Origin: Streptomyces poonensis
GTDB lineage: Bacteria; Actinomycetota; Actinomycetes; Streptomycetales; Streptomycetaceae
Direction of reading: 5' to 3'
Length of the DNA stretch: 64,000 nucleotides
NCBI RefSeq assembly: GCF_014650915.1
Contig: NZ_BMVW01000014.1
Span: forward strand, 176,638-240,637
Shown here: piece after piece, positions 42,395-50,733 of the stretch
Layout of the letters: each line of letters begins with the position of its first letter
Position numbering within the stretch: the stretch's first letter is position 1
Program-made: the position numbers and the translations under genes
Notes under the pieces: model-generated
Told to the model about the DNA's origin: nothing
What the model saw: the letters and a program-made list of their open reading frames with translations, nothing else
The model's database searches: none

Positions 42395-43003
42395 TCAGAC
42401 GGGTGGCCAGTTCCGCAGCGCCGCGTCGGCCACCTGCTGGAGTTCGGAGCGGGTGGCGCCGCCGGCGGCCTGGACGGCGATGCCGTTCGCCACGGTCATG
42501 ATGTATCGGGCGAGCATTTCCGGGTCCGCGCCCGGGGGCAGATCACCCTCGTCGACGGCCCGCTGGAACCGGTGGCGGAGGCGAGCACGGCCGTCGTCGC
42601 GCCAGGCGATCAGGGCGTCCTGGGCGACCCGTCCGGACTCGCCGGAGGCCAGCGAGCCCTGCACGCCCAGGCACCCGGCGGGGCAGCCGGGGCGGGTGGT
42701 CGTGCTGACCGAGCCGGCGAGGAACGCCGTGGCCACCTCCTGGGCGCTCGGCTTCTCCAGCGCGCGGGCCGCATAGGCGGCGGGGCCTTCGGTGTAGCGC
42801 TCCAGAGCCTTGCGGAACAGCTCCTCCTTGTTGCCGAAGGCCGCGTACATGCTCTTGCGGGTGATGCCCATGGCGCGGGTGAGGTCGGTCAGGCTGGCGC
42901 CCTCATAGCCCTGCTCCCAGAAGACCAGCATCGCCCGTTCCAGGGCCTCGTCGGCGTCGAAGCCTCTCGGCCGGCCGATCGGCGCTCTCCGGGTGATCTC
43001 CAC
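42395..43003 (-). CDS. TetR-family repressor
   Basis: Repressor of 202 aa. The HTH is RGFDADEALERAMLVFWEQG, then SLTDLTRAMGITRKSMYAAF. The C-terminal domain contains CPAGCLGVQGSLASGESG and ARYIMTVANGIAVQAAGGAT, typical of the AcuR/YxaF-like TetR subgroup that controls small oxidoreductases. It is divergent from an SDR gene; the 92-bp gap holds a perfect pair of 19-bp inverted arms that each contain the palindrome ACCGATCGGT. It should repress both its own gene and the SDR. Confidence 0.88.
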   Translation of the reverse strand: MEITRRAPIGRPRGFDADEALERAMLVFWEQGYEGASLTDLTRAMGITRKSMYAAFGNKEELFRKALERYTEGPAAYAARALEKPSAQEVATAFLAGSVSTTTRPGCPAGCLGVQGSLASGESGRVAQDALIAWRDDGRARLRHRFQRAVDEGDLPPGADPEMLARYIMTVANGIAVQAAGGATRSELQQVADAALRNWPPV

Positions 43004-43022
43004 GGCTCCATCCTACCGCCTC

Positions 43023-43074
43023 GATACCGATCGGTGCAGAAGTGCTACGGTGCTGTTCTGCACCGATCGGTATC
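43023..43074. promoter_or_regulatory. double palindromic operator between TetR and SDR genes
   Basis: GATACCGATCGGTGCAGAA (43023-43041) and its exact reverse complement (43056-43074) flank a 14-nt spacer. Each arm contains the perfect palindrome ACCGATCGGT, a common core for this TetR subgroup. The left copy is next to the TetR start and the right copy about 22 bp before the SDR ATG, so two repressor dimers could block both genes. Confidence 0.82.
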
Positions 43075-43095
43075 TAAGTCTCGGGAGTTCAAGCA

Positions 43096-43842
43096 ATGGG
43101 ACAGCTGGAAGGCAAGACCGCCGTCGTCACCGGCGGCAGCACCGGAATCGGCCTGGCCACCGCCGCGCGGCTGGCGTCCGAGGGTGCCCATGTGTTCATC
43201 ACCGGCCGGCGCAAGGACGCGCTCGACAGGGCCGTCGAGTCGATCGGTTCCGCGGTCACCGCGGTGCCGGGCGACATATCGGAGCCGGCCGATCTGGACC
43301 GGCTGTACGACGCGATCCGTGACCGCGGCCGGGGCCTGGACGTGCTCTTCGCCAACGCGGGCATGGCCACGCTCGCACCGCTGGCGCAGGCCACCGAGGA
43401 ACAGTTCGATCAGATCTTCGGCGTCAACGTCCGGGGCACACTGCTCACCGTGCAGAAGGCGCTGCCGCTGCTCAACGACGGCGCCTCGGTGATCCTGAAC
43501 GACTCCATCCGCGCCGACGACGGCCGGGAGGCCTTCGGCCTGTACGCGGCCTCGAAGGCCGCGATCCGGTCCCTCGCGCGGACCTGGGCCAACGAGCTGA
43601 AAGGCAGGGGCGTCCGGGTCAACACGGTCGCGCCGGGCGCGATCGACACCCCCGGAGTCGACATCGCCATCGGCGAGGAGAACGCGGCCGCCGTCAAGGC
43701 GGAACTCGCCGCGGGAGTGCCGATCGGCCGGAGGGGACGCCCGGAGGAGGTCGCCGCCGCCGTGGCCTTCCTCGCCTCCGCGGACAGCAGCTTCATGCTC
43801 GGCACCACCCTGCACGTCAACGGCGGCGAGAACCAGTTCTGA
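43096..43842 (+). CDS. short-chain dehydrogenase/reductase
   Basis: SDR of 248 aa. The cofactor loop is VVTGGSTGIGLATAARLASE; structural motifs are DVLFANAGMATLAPL (NAG) and the catalytic Ser-Tyr-Lys in LNDSIRADD and GLYAASKAAIRSL; the C-terminal VNTVAPGAIDTPG and LGTTLHVNGG are classic. It would reduce or oxidise a small carbonyl/alcohol with NAD(P)H. This SDR type next to an ACCGATCGGT-binding TetR is widespread in actinomycetes and proteobacteria and often responds to electrophiles; the substrate here is unknown. A hairpin terminator follows. Confidence 0.9.
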   Translation: MGQLEGKTAVVTGGSTGIGLATAARLASEGAHVFITGRRKDALDRAVESIGSAVTAVPGDISEPADLDRLYDAIRDRGRGLDVLFANAGMATLAPLAQATEEQFDQIFGVNVRGTLLTVQKALPLLNDGASVILNDSIRADDGREAFGLYAASKAAIRSLARTWANELKGRGVRVNTVAPGAIDTPGVDIAIGEENAAAVKAELAAGVPIGRRGRPEEVAAAVAFLASADSSFMLGTTLHVNGGENQF

Positions 43843-43866
43843 CCCCGCCACGCGGAGTCCAGGCCG

Positions 43867-43892
43867 GCCGCGGGCGAGTCACCGCCCGCGGC
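43867..43892. terminator. terminator hairpin after the SDR gene
   Basis: GCCGCGGGCG (43867-43876) pairs with CGCCCGCGGC (43883-43892), loop AGTCAC, 25 bp after the SDR stop. Confidence 0.72.
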
Positions 43893-44055
43893 ATTCCGCC
43901 TGGCCGACATGAGCACCCGCGCAGCGCGCCCGGACCGGACACGGAGCGCAAGATCCACCCCGACCGGTAGGGCCCCGGCACACCCGGCGTCGCCTCGTAC
44001 GACTTGGTTCGCCGGCAAGGAGGTCCGGCAGCCCGGTGCGCCAGCCTCGACCCGA

Positions 44056-44526
44056 ATGAAGGAGATCGCCACGTCACCCACTCTTCCTCCCCTGTTCCAC
44101 GTCGGCATCGTCGTGGCGGACCTCGACCGTGCCGCCGCGGACCACGAGCGACGGTGAGCCGTCAGGACCGAGCGGATCATGGATCTCCGCTTCACCGGCG
44201 CCCGGTTCCACGGGCAGGAGGTCTCCTGCTCGGCCCGCTACGGCTTCATCAGCACCGGAGCGTCGGAGATCGAACTGATCCAGCCGCTCACCGGCCGCTC
44301 GCCGTACGCGGAGTTCCTGGAGTCCAACGGCGAGGGCGTCCACCATCTCGCCTACGCCGTCGAGAGCATCGACCGGCATCTCGCGGCGCTGCGCGAGGCG
44401 GGCGAGGACCCGAGTGTCGTCTTCGACGGGGCCATCGCGGACCGGGCGCGCTTCGTGTACCTGGACGGCCTGGCGCACGGTCCGGTCGTCGAGCTGATCG
44501 AGCGGACCGGCCAGGGCAAGATCTGA
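44056..44526 (+). pseudogene. VOC-family (glyoxalase-fold) protein, start lost and internal stop
   Basis: In one frame the region reads LFHVGIVVADLDRAAADHER, then TGA at 44155-44157, then LRFTGARFHGQEVSC, GASEIELIQPLTGRSPYAEF, GVHHLAYAVESIDRHLAALR and PVVELIERTGQGK with a stop at 44526. This is a VOC metalloenzyme-like protein (metal ligand His in FHVGIV, His in GVHHLAY, Glu in VELIE). AAGGAG lies six nt before ACG-TCA, so the start codon seems mutated from ATG to ACG; ATG 44056 lies within the ribosome site. With the internal stop the gene is inactive. Confidence 0.72.
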
Positions 44527-44569
44527 CGATCGAGTCCCTCGGGCAGATCGGCACTGCACATTTCCCGCG

Positions 44570-45170
44570 GGCTGGATTCCTCCTCGACGACGGCCAGTAC
44601 GTCAAGGCCGGTGCCATGACGATGAACGTCGGCCACCACCACGACGGCGCCGAGTGCGAGACCGCCGGCTGCAGATTCGACGACACCCGCACCGCCGGGG
44701 CGATCGTCACCGTCGGCGTGAACGAGCGCGGGCTCTGGTTCTCGGGCGCGGCCGCGCCGTGGCTGTCCGAGTGGGACCACGCCGTCTTCGCGGCCTGCCG
44801 GCCCAGCCGCCACATGCGGCAGGGCATGGGCGGGAGCCGGCAGCTCCGCGCGGCCCTCACCGTGCCCGTACCCGGGCACTCCTCGTCGCCGCGACCGCCG
44901 TCGCCGAACGGTCGAACCTGGCCCTCGCCGCGTCGGCGACCGGCCACTACAACGACATCGGACAGCGTCCGGACAGCGTGTCCGGACAGGACTCGGGCAT
45001 CGACGCCGAGCGGCTCGCCGCAGCGCTCACCAGCGGGGCCCTTCCTCGACTTCCTCGCCGACGCTCTGCAGCGTCACGAGACGGAACGACGAGCCGAGAC
45101 CGAAGGCATGGCCGCGCTCGTCACCGACACCCCCTCCACCCTCGTTCCCGCACGGAACGGAGGGGACTGA
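44570..45170 (+). pseudogene. phage capsid-protein (maturation protease/MuF-type) relic
   Basis: The frame starting after the VOC stop reads VKAGAMTMNVGHHHDGAECE, TAGAIVTVGVNERGLWFSGA, then MGGSRQLRAALTVPVPG near 44875. The frame then shifts (ALLVAATAVAERSNLALAAS) and shifts back to FLDFLADALQRHETERRAET and a stop at 45170. These pieces resemble the structural capsid-maturation proteins of actinophages, in which GHAG/H-rich and 'VGEDExGxWFAGAL'-like segments precede 'GDWRxxGGxLELVAAL'. Two compensating shifts and the missing N-terminal half show decay. Confidence 0.5.
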
Positions 45171-45175
45171 CGCGG

Positions 45176-45385
45176 GCTGCAACTGCGGCAACAAGAACCG
45201 GCAGACCTTCGAGATCGGGTCGCCACCACGGTCGGGAAGGTCGTTCTCTCCTCCGGCAGCAAGCCGACCGCCGTCAGCGTCTCCGGCCGCTACCCGGGCA
45301 GCAAGGTCCAGGACAAGGCCACCCGTGAGACCGTCCACACCAACGCGGTGAAGGCGCCCGAGACGGTCGACCAGTCCATCGCGTA
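45176..45385 (+). pseudogene. small Cys-rich phage-type protein relic
   Basis: Directly after the capsid relic the plus strand reads GCNCGNKNRQTFEI, shifts by one base near 45220, then VATTVGKVVLSSGSKPTAVS and GRYPGSKV to a stop at 45385. Small proteins beginning CNCGxKxxxFEV and ending with a 'GRYPGSxV' segment occur beside head genes in actinophages. The order matches the capsid relic, so both come from one prophage. Confidence 0.45.
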
Positions 45386-45396
45386 GACACGGCGCG

Positions 45397-45446
45397 CGAC
45401 GCATCTGGCCCGGCGAACGGTGAGGCTCATTGGGTCAGATGCGTCG
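45397..45446. repeat. inverted repeat after the phage relic
   Basis: CGACGCATCTG (45397-45407) and CAGATGCGTCG (45436-45446) are perfect 11-bp arms around 28 nt. It starts 12 bp after the last phage-type stop; it could be a terminator or part of an old attachment or IS end. Confidence 0.55.
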
Positions 45447-45573
45447 TTGCGACAGGTGAATCGGACACCCATCAGGCAGGTATCGGACATTCCGTGTGCC
45501 TGGGGTTACTACGGGATACCCGTGTGCTCACCATGAAGGTGTCCATGCCAGACCTGACGTACGGGGGTACATC

Positions 45574-45891
45574 ATGCGTATCGGTAGGAAGATCGCCGCC
45601 TGTACGGTGGCCGCAGCAGCGGCCACCGTGGGTCTCGCCGTCACGGCGCCGACTGCTTCGGCAGCGCCCGCCGCAGGCGGTACCGCACCCGCCTGCATCG
45701 GGCGGTACGTCGACGGCGATCCGGACGGCTTCACCGTCCTCCTGGAGAACAACTGCGGCAAGACCATGCGAGTGCAGGTCGTTGTCGCGTACGCCCCGGA
45801 CAGCTCCTGCTACACGCTGTCAGCGGGTGCCAGCAAGCTCTACACCTACCGCGGCATCACGGGCGTCTACGACCGGACGGCCGTCTGCTGA
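45574..45891 (+). CDS. secreted tendamistat-like small protein
   Basis: Secreted protein of 105 aa. The signal peptide ends near TASAAPA. The mature 70-odd residues have four Cys spaced as in the alpha-amylase inhibitor tendamistat: PACIGRYVDG, ENNCGKTMRVQVVVAYAPDS, SCYTLSAGASKLYTY and a C-terminal VC. The beta-sandwich pattern fits, but the Trp-Arg-Tyr triad that blocks amylase in tendamistat is not visible; the corresponding loop is YVDGDPDGFT. It is therefore either an inhibitor of another enzyme or a non-inhibitory relative. ATG 45574 follows GGGGGT. Confidence 0.6.
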   Translation: MRIGRKIAACTVAAAAATVGLAVTAPTASAAPAAGGTAPACIGRYVDGDPDGFTVLLENNCGKTMRVQVVVAYAPDSSCYTLSAGASKLYTYRGITGVYDRTAVC

Positions 45892-46345
45892 CGTCAAACC
45901 ATCGACGCGTGCAAGGTCGTCAAGGACACCTGCGGGCCAAGATGCAGCCCTGACGACTGCTGGTCATGGGCCGGGTCTCCAAGATGGACTGCTGGAGATC
46001 CGTCCCATGGCCGAGTACGAGATTTCCGAGGACAGCCGTTCCCTCGACGACGCGCAGTTCGCTGAAGCCCTCGCCGGCGCCGCCGAAGCCTTTCCAACCC
46101 GCGCGTCACGTACGCGAGACCGAGTGGGGCGCCCGTGATGTGCAGGAGCTGCCGCCTGGTCTCGAGGAGCGCGTGGCCCAGGGGGCGCCGTGAAGGGGCG
46201 GGTGTTCATACAAGGTTCGGGAGACGGCGGTGACGTAGTGCTTCGGCTCCTCTGCGACGGGTGTGTCGCACTGCCGACCTCGCTGGTGGACCCGTCCCGG
46301 GACCAGCGCCGTGCGGGACGGCGGTAACCCCGGGACCCACTATTC
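45892..46345 (+). other. region with a decayed short coding sequence
   Basis: From ATG 46007 a frame reads MAEYEISEDSRSLDDAQFAE, then ALAGAAEAF; the sense continues in another frame as ETEWGARDVQELPPGLEERV and a stop near 46193. One or two frameshifts near 46100-46120 separate the parts. It looks like a small gene of about 60 aa that has decayed. I do not recognise it. Confidence 0.35.
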
Positions 46346-47062
46346 TCAGGTGCCCTGTTCTGCCGGGCCCGTGATGCGCAGATGCGGGACGAGGGCGAGC
46401 ACGCGCTCGCGGAGGCGGGGCGGCAGGTGGTCGAGTGCTTGTGGATCGTCCGGATAGCTGGAGCAGAGCGCATTGAGCCACACCTCGAGGGTGTCGTGCC
46501 GGTCCGGATCGCACCAGCCTTCCCTGGCGGCGATGTCGGCGCCCACGCTGTGCCAGACGATGCTGTTCTCGGGTTTCGGCCGCTGGGTGAGACCGGCCAG
46601 GTGCTCCTCGACGCGGGGGGTGAGGAAGGCCTGCACGTGCCGGTCCTCTCCGACCTGCAGGTATCGCCGGAGGTGGCTGGGTGGCACGTCGGCGTCGCGG
46701 AGGTAGGCGCTGATGGTGCCGATCAGCAGGTGCAGGTGTTCAAGCCCGTCAGTGAGCTTGTACAGGGTCATGCGCTGCCATTCGGCGAAGTCGCCGTCCG
46801 CCCAGCGTCCTTCGTCGACTGCTTGGGCGAGGTACCGCACGATCCGATGTGCGTGGTAACGAACCAGTTCAGGCAGCTCTTGCGGTACAGGCACGTCATG
46901 GAAGTCCGGAGGATCGCCGGGCTTGCCGGAAGCTGCTGTGAGTGAGTCGGCGGCTCGCAGCCGATCTCGCCGCACCGCGGCGAGTGCGGACGCGTAGCTC
47001 TCTCCGGTCTCGGCTTGACGGCGTCTGGCCTCGTTGGCCCGTGCCTGGTTGGAAGGACGCAT
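46346..47062 (-). CDS. hypothetical protein, 238 aa
   Basis: Unrecognised protein. The N-terminal 40 residues (MRPSNQARANEARRRQAETG, ESYASALAAVRRDRL) are a helical, basic motif seen at the start of many actinomycete proteins linked to plasmids and mobile islands. The remainder is mostly helical (GDFAEWQRMTLYKLTDGLEH) with a His-rich segment and no catalytic motif I know. Codon use is normal for the genome, so it is probably a real gene. The ATG 47062 gives the conserved start; the frame is open 20 codons upstream. Confidence 0.6.
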   Translation of the reverse strand: MRPSNQARANEARRRQAETGESYASALAAVRRDRLRAADSLTAASGKPGDPPDFHDVPVPQELPELVRYHAHRIVRYLAQAVDEGRWADGDFAEWQRMTLYKLTDGLEHLHLLIGTISAYLRDADVPPSHLRRYLQVGEDRHVQAFLTPRVEEHLAGLTQRPKPENSIVWHSVGADIAAREGWCDPDRHDTLEVWLNALCSSYPDDPQALDHLPPRLRERVLALVPHLRITGPAEQGT

Positions 47063-47402
47063 CGTGTGGCTCCCGCGCCGGTCCCGTGACCCGACGCCGA
47101 CTGAGGCGACGCAGGTGGTCATGGGCGATTACGCGGGGCGTATGTCGGCCTTCCTGGCGAAGCCGGTCACGGGCCGTCATCGCTCAGCCGGGGCCGTCGC
47201 GAAGCGACCCGCTCACTCCAACGAACAACATGCGCGTAGGGCACGGTCGCACAGGGGTGCTCTTGATCGCTCGGTATGCGGGATCAACGCGGACGAGCCG
47301 AGAAGAATGCGGAAGGCGCCGGCGAGAAACCGCAACTGACTGCTCCTTGCGCAGGCAGTGGTCGGCCGGCAAGACAGCGAAGGCGGCATGCAGCACGGCA
47401 CG

Positions 47403-47475
47403 CATGCCCTTGCCGTGCCATGCCCTTGCCGTGCCATGCCCTTGCCGTGCCATGCCCTGCCGTGCCGTGCCATGC
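47403..47475 (+). repeat. 16-bp tandem repeat
   Basis: Three perfect copies of CATGCCCTTGCCGTGC (47403-47450) are followed by a 15-bp copy lacking one T (47451-47465) and a partial copy. No gene is supported across it. Confidence 0.9.
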
Positions 47476-47713
47476 GCGGGCGTGGTCGCCGACGAACAGC
47501 TCCGCGCTGTACTGGTCGCAGGAGATATCAGTATCTGTTGGGGATCGCCCTGAGCAGCGTGGGGCCTATGGTGTGATGGCCGTACCCGACCGTCGTCGTC
47601 CGTCCGTAGTGGTCAGGTTTTCCCTTCAGTAACGCGACCACCCAGGATTGGCCGGCGGAACCCTTTACCAGAACCGCCGGACGAGCCTGTCGCTGGGTGT
47701 CCTGCCCGCGCTG

Positions 47714-48244
47714 TCAGCCGATCCGCCGGGCCAGCACCTGTCCGGGCCATGTCCCGGACAGGAAGCGGTCGGTGGGGGTGAAGCCGTTGCGCTCGTAGAA
47801 GGCGACCAGCTCACCCCCGCCGCCCGCCCAGCAGTCGACCCGCAGCAACGCCACCCCGGCGTGCCGGGTCTCTTCTGCCGCATGGGCCAGCAGCGCCGCT
47901 CCGATGCCCCGACCGGCGTACTGTCGGTCGGAGACCAGCAGCCGGACGTACCGCTCGGGTTCCCCGGCCGGCGCGATCGGCATCTGTGGGCTGGGCCCGA
48001 AGTCCAGCACCAGGGCTCCGACCGGTGTTCCATCCAGCTCCGCGATGTACGGGGCGTTTTCGGTCATGTACCGCTCGACTCGCGCCACCCCGCCTGGCTT
48101 TTGCGAGTACGGTGTCGTGCCCCACTGCTCGGTGTTGCCGCGAGCGTTCATCCAGGCCACCGCGGAGTCGAGCATGTTCAGCACGGCTGGTGCGTCGGCC
48201 AGGCCGCCGCGCCTGATGCGTATGTCATGCGCAGTGTCGATCAC
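47714..48244 (-). CDS. GNAT-family N-acetyltransferase
   Basis: Acetyltransferase of 176 aa. It has IRRGGLADAPAVLNMLDSAV, the strand YIAELDGTPVGALVLDF, motif A VRLLVSDRQYAGRGIGAALL near residue 105, and LRVDCWAGGGGELVAFYERN then GFTPTDRF (motif B). Similar layout to the GNAT gene at 21994 (both about 176 aa, with 'QW' near the start), so they may be distant paralogues. The substrate is unknown. The start is GTG at 48244 with no strong ribosome site. It stands alone. Confidence 0.82.
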   Translation of the reverse strand: MIDTAHDIRIRRGGLADAPAVLNMLDSAVAWMNARGNTEQWGTTPYSQKPGGVARVERYMTENAPYIAELDGTPVGALVLDFGPSPQMPIAPAGEPERYVRLLVSDRQYAGRGIGAALLAHAAEETRHAGVALLRVDCWAGGGGELVAFYERNGFTPTDRFLSGTWPGQVLARRIG

Positions 48245-48394
48245 GGCGGAAGCTTAGCGGTCGGCAGTGGTCGGCTCCGAAAGCCTGTCGAAAGTTGATC
48301 ACGCTGCCGGTGCGACGGAGGATTCTTCTCGGTGATCGGCGGTGTGGCGGTCGAGCGCGGCCAGTGAAGCGTCCAGATCGGAGGCGGTATTCGG

Positions 48395-48580
48395 TCATAC
48401 GGTTGTGTGGCTGAGGGAGTTCAGGTCGGCCGGTTCGTCCTTGGAAAGGTGCAGAGAGGCGGCCGCCACGTTCTGGGCGAGGTGGTCGAGGTCGCCGGTG
48501 CCGGGAATGGCCAGGAGGTGCGGGCCGCGGTGCAGCGTCCACGCCAGCAGGACCTGGGCGGTGCCTGACCGCGCGTGGGA
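48395..48580 (-). pseudogene. aldo/keto reductase C-terminal fragment
   Basis: The minus strand reads AQVLLAWTLHRGPHLLAIPG, then TGDLDHLAQNVAAASLHLSK, and stops at 48395. This is the 'QxALAWLLxxxxxxxxIPGT' end of an aldo/keto reductase. Only the last 60 or so residues remain; upstream sequence is replaced by the plus-strand transposase fragment. Just beyond the stop, minus-strand sequence near 48300-48390 (SDLDASLAALDRH) may be another regulator-gene tail. Confidence 0.65.
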
Positions 48581-48609
48581 CCGAACTGTTCGAGGGTTGG
48601 TGGACGCGA

Positions 48610-48922
48610 TGCTGTGTGCGGACGGGGCCGGTGAGAACGCCGGTGGACCTGACGTTGGTGGCCGAGCACCGACGCGGGCATGGCGCCATGTACGAGGCCC
48701 CTGAACCATGGGTATGCCGATGTGTCGCGGCTGCGTCAGGTGCTGGCCGGGCTGCCCATGCCGCAGGCCGCCGACGGGCGCCTGGTTCTCGCGGTCGACA
48801 TCAGCCACTGGCTCCGTCCGGACGCGCCGACCAGCGCAGACCGTCTGTTCTGCCACGTATTCAGCCGTAGCGGCCGCTCGTCGGACCAGTTCGTGCCCGG
48901 CTGGCCGTACTCCTTCGTCGCC
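48610..48922 (+). pseudogene. IS701-like transposase N-terminal fragment
   Basis: Reading TPVDLTLVAEHRRGHGAMYE in one frame and ALNHGYADVSRLRQVLAGLP, LVLAVDISHWLRPDA, DRLFCHVFSRSGR and WPYSFVAAL in the next gives the N-terminal DDE_5-type region of an IS701-like transposase (first catalytic Asp in VDIS). The shift comes from one extra C in the run at 48698-48701 (GAGGCCCCTGAAC; removing one C restores EALNHGYAD). The sequence ends at VAALR and passes directly into the GntR remnant. Confidence 0.7.
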
Positions 48923-49506
48923 GCTCTGCGCGCGAGGCGGTGAAGGCTCTCGCCGTGGCTCGCGTCCTGGAGATCCGGCGGGGAGACGGCACGTACGTGA
49001 CCAGCCTGCAGCCCCGTCTGCTGTTCGAGGGCCTCGGCGGAGCGGTGGAACTGCTGCAGGGCGACTCGGCGGCCCTGGGGGAGTGGATGGAGGTGCGACG
49101 GCTGCTGGAGCCGGCCGCCACCGCGCTGGCCGCGACCCGGATCTCCGACGAGCAGCTGGCCGAGGTGAAGACACATCTGGACGCCCTGCGTGAAGCGCGC
49201 GACGATGTCGAGCTGCTCAACGTCCATGACACGGCCTTCCACCGCGCTGTGTTCTCCGCCACGGGCAACGACACACTGCTTGCTCTCCCGGAGGCGTTTT
49301 CCGGCCGCACCCTGCGTGCCCGGATCTGGCGCGGCCTGGTCGACGCACAGGCAGCCGAACGAACCCTCGCCGAACACGAAGCGGTCTACAGGGCGCTGAG
49401 CTCACGGGACGCCTCCCTCAGCCAGGCCGCGGCGCTGCTGCATGTGAGCAGCACCGAGCAGGGGCTGAGGGAACACCTGCGGACGGAGAACGCAGCGTCG
49501 GACTGA
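48922..49506 (+). pseudogene. FadR/GntR-type regulator, N-terminus lost
   Basis: The frame starts abruptly at REAVKALAVARVLEIRRGDG, the last helix and wing of a GntR winged-helix domain, then YVTSLQPRLLFEGLGGAVE. The complete FCD effector domain follows (RRLLEPAATALAATRISDEQ, DDVELLNVHDTAFHRAVFSA, LAEHEAVYRALSSRDASLSQ). The first 40 residues, including the recognition helix, are missing and replaced by the IS701-like fragment, so DNA binding is lost. A GTG near 48941 could start a shorter product without function. Confidence 0.78.
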
Positions 49507-49580
49507 GCAGGCCGCAGCCAAGGAGTACGTCCCCGGAGGGATCGCGGCCGCCTCATCGGCACGGCACGGAGGGTGGAGCT

Positions 49581-49900
49581 TTGATCGAACCGGTCTTCGC
49601 CGCCTGGCGGACGAGACGGACCGGGCCCGGCACGGTCGCCCGGGTGCACGACCTGCGGGAGCTTGTCAACGCCGTCCTCTACGTCAACCGCACCGGTATC
49701 CCGTGGGAGTACCTGCCGCACGACTTCCCGCCGTACAGGACCGTCTACGACTACCACGCCAAGTGGGAAGCCGACGGCACCACCCAGCAGGTCCACGGCC
49801 TGCTCCGGGACAAGATCCGGCGAGCCCACGGCCGCAGCCCGCAGCCGACCGCGGCCGTGATCGACGCGCAGAGCGTGCAGACCTCGTCTATCGGGAAGGC
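49581..49900 (+). pseudogene. IS5-family transposase, N-terminal part
   Basis: GTG/TTG region 49581 begins a typical IS5 start: HDLRELVNAVLYVNRTGIPW, then EYLPHDFPPYRTVYDYHAKW and TAAVIDAQSVQTSS, which contains the first catalytic Asp. The frame then fails near 49890 and later sequence has no transposase character. About 105 of roughly 270 residues remain. Confidence 0.75.
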
Positions 49901-50089
49901 GGCCCGGCGAAGCCGTCGACCCGCAAGGTTCTCGAGGACCTCGCGCAGCCACTGGCTGCGGACGGCTGGCAGCCGGACCAGAGTGTGCTGGAGAACTCCC
50001 GGGTCGGGTCGGGTCGGAAGAGGCTAGGTCATGTTCCGCTGAGTGGTGGAGTTCGGTTGGCCGCGTGACGTTCAGAGGGTGTGTTTCGA

Positions 50090-50290
50090 CTATGCGTCGG
50101 TGAGTGCGGGGGCCGCTACCGGTTCTGCGGCGGCGAGTTGGGCCATGGACCCTTCGGAGAGGTAGCGGCCGTCGGTGACCTGCCATTCGTCGTGCTGCTC
50201 GGCCAGGACGGCGCCGGTCCGGAACAGGGCCACCTCGGTGTCCAGGTCCTGGCGGAAGCCTCACCCGCCGCGGCCGCACCGCTGCGTGCG
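50090..50290 (-). pseudogene. IS256-family transposase C-terminal fragment
   Basis: The minus strand reads FRTGAVLAEQHDEWQVTDGR, then YLSEGSMAQLAAAEPV and a stop at 50090-50092. This matches the C-terminus of IS256 (mutator-type) transposases, 'RxxGAVLAExxDEWxxxxRY'. The upstream part is unrecognisable, so only a scrap remains. Confidence 0.6.
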
Positions 50291-50733
50291 CCACCGGCGC
50301 TGGGACCCGGCTCGACGAGGAGCTGTGGCGGGGCTGCGATCCCCGGCGATGTCCTGCGCCGCCGGTCGAACTGTCCGCCCGGACATGCCGGCAGGTCCCG
50401 TCCGGGGAACAGGGCATCAGAGCCACGGGGAGGCCGGTGGCGGGGGCGATGGACATCGCAGGCCCAGGACCGCCGCGGGCGGCCCTGCCGCAGCCTCTTC
50501 GCGGCGGGGCGGCGGCCCGGTTGCCCGCCGGCGCGGTGCCCGGCCGGCTCGTGCCCTTCGGCCGACGCCGGGGGCACTGGCCGGGTCGCGGTGCGGACGC
50601 CGGCCGCCGGGGTGATGAGCCGTGGGTGAAGGACGCGCGCCGACGGCCGGGCTTATCGCCTTGCGGGGCGGCCGTGTGCGGGGCCGGACGGGTTCCGGCG
50701 AGCCGGTGCCGTGAGGGCACGCGGCCGACCCGG
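50291..50733. other. GC-rich stretch, no supported gene
   Basis: All long open frames here are low-complexity Arg/Pro/Gly products typical of non-coding high-GC DNA. Nothing recognisable between the IS256 scrap and the HxlR gene. Confidence 0.45.

Noticed and set aside
47403..47475. Possible CRISPR array
   Set aside because: The 16-bp units are directly adjacent without spacers and no cas gene is present.
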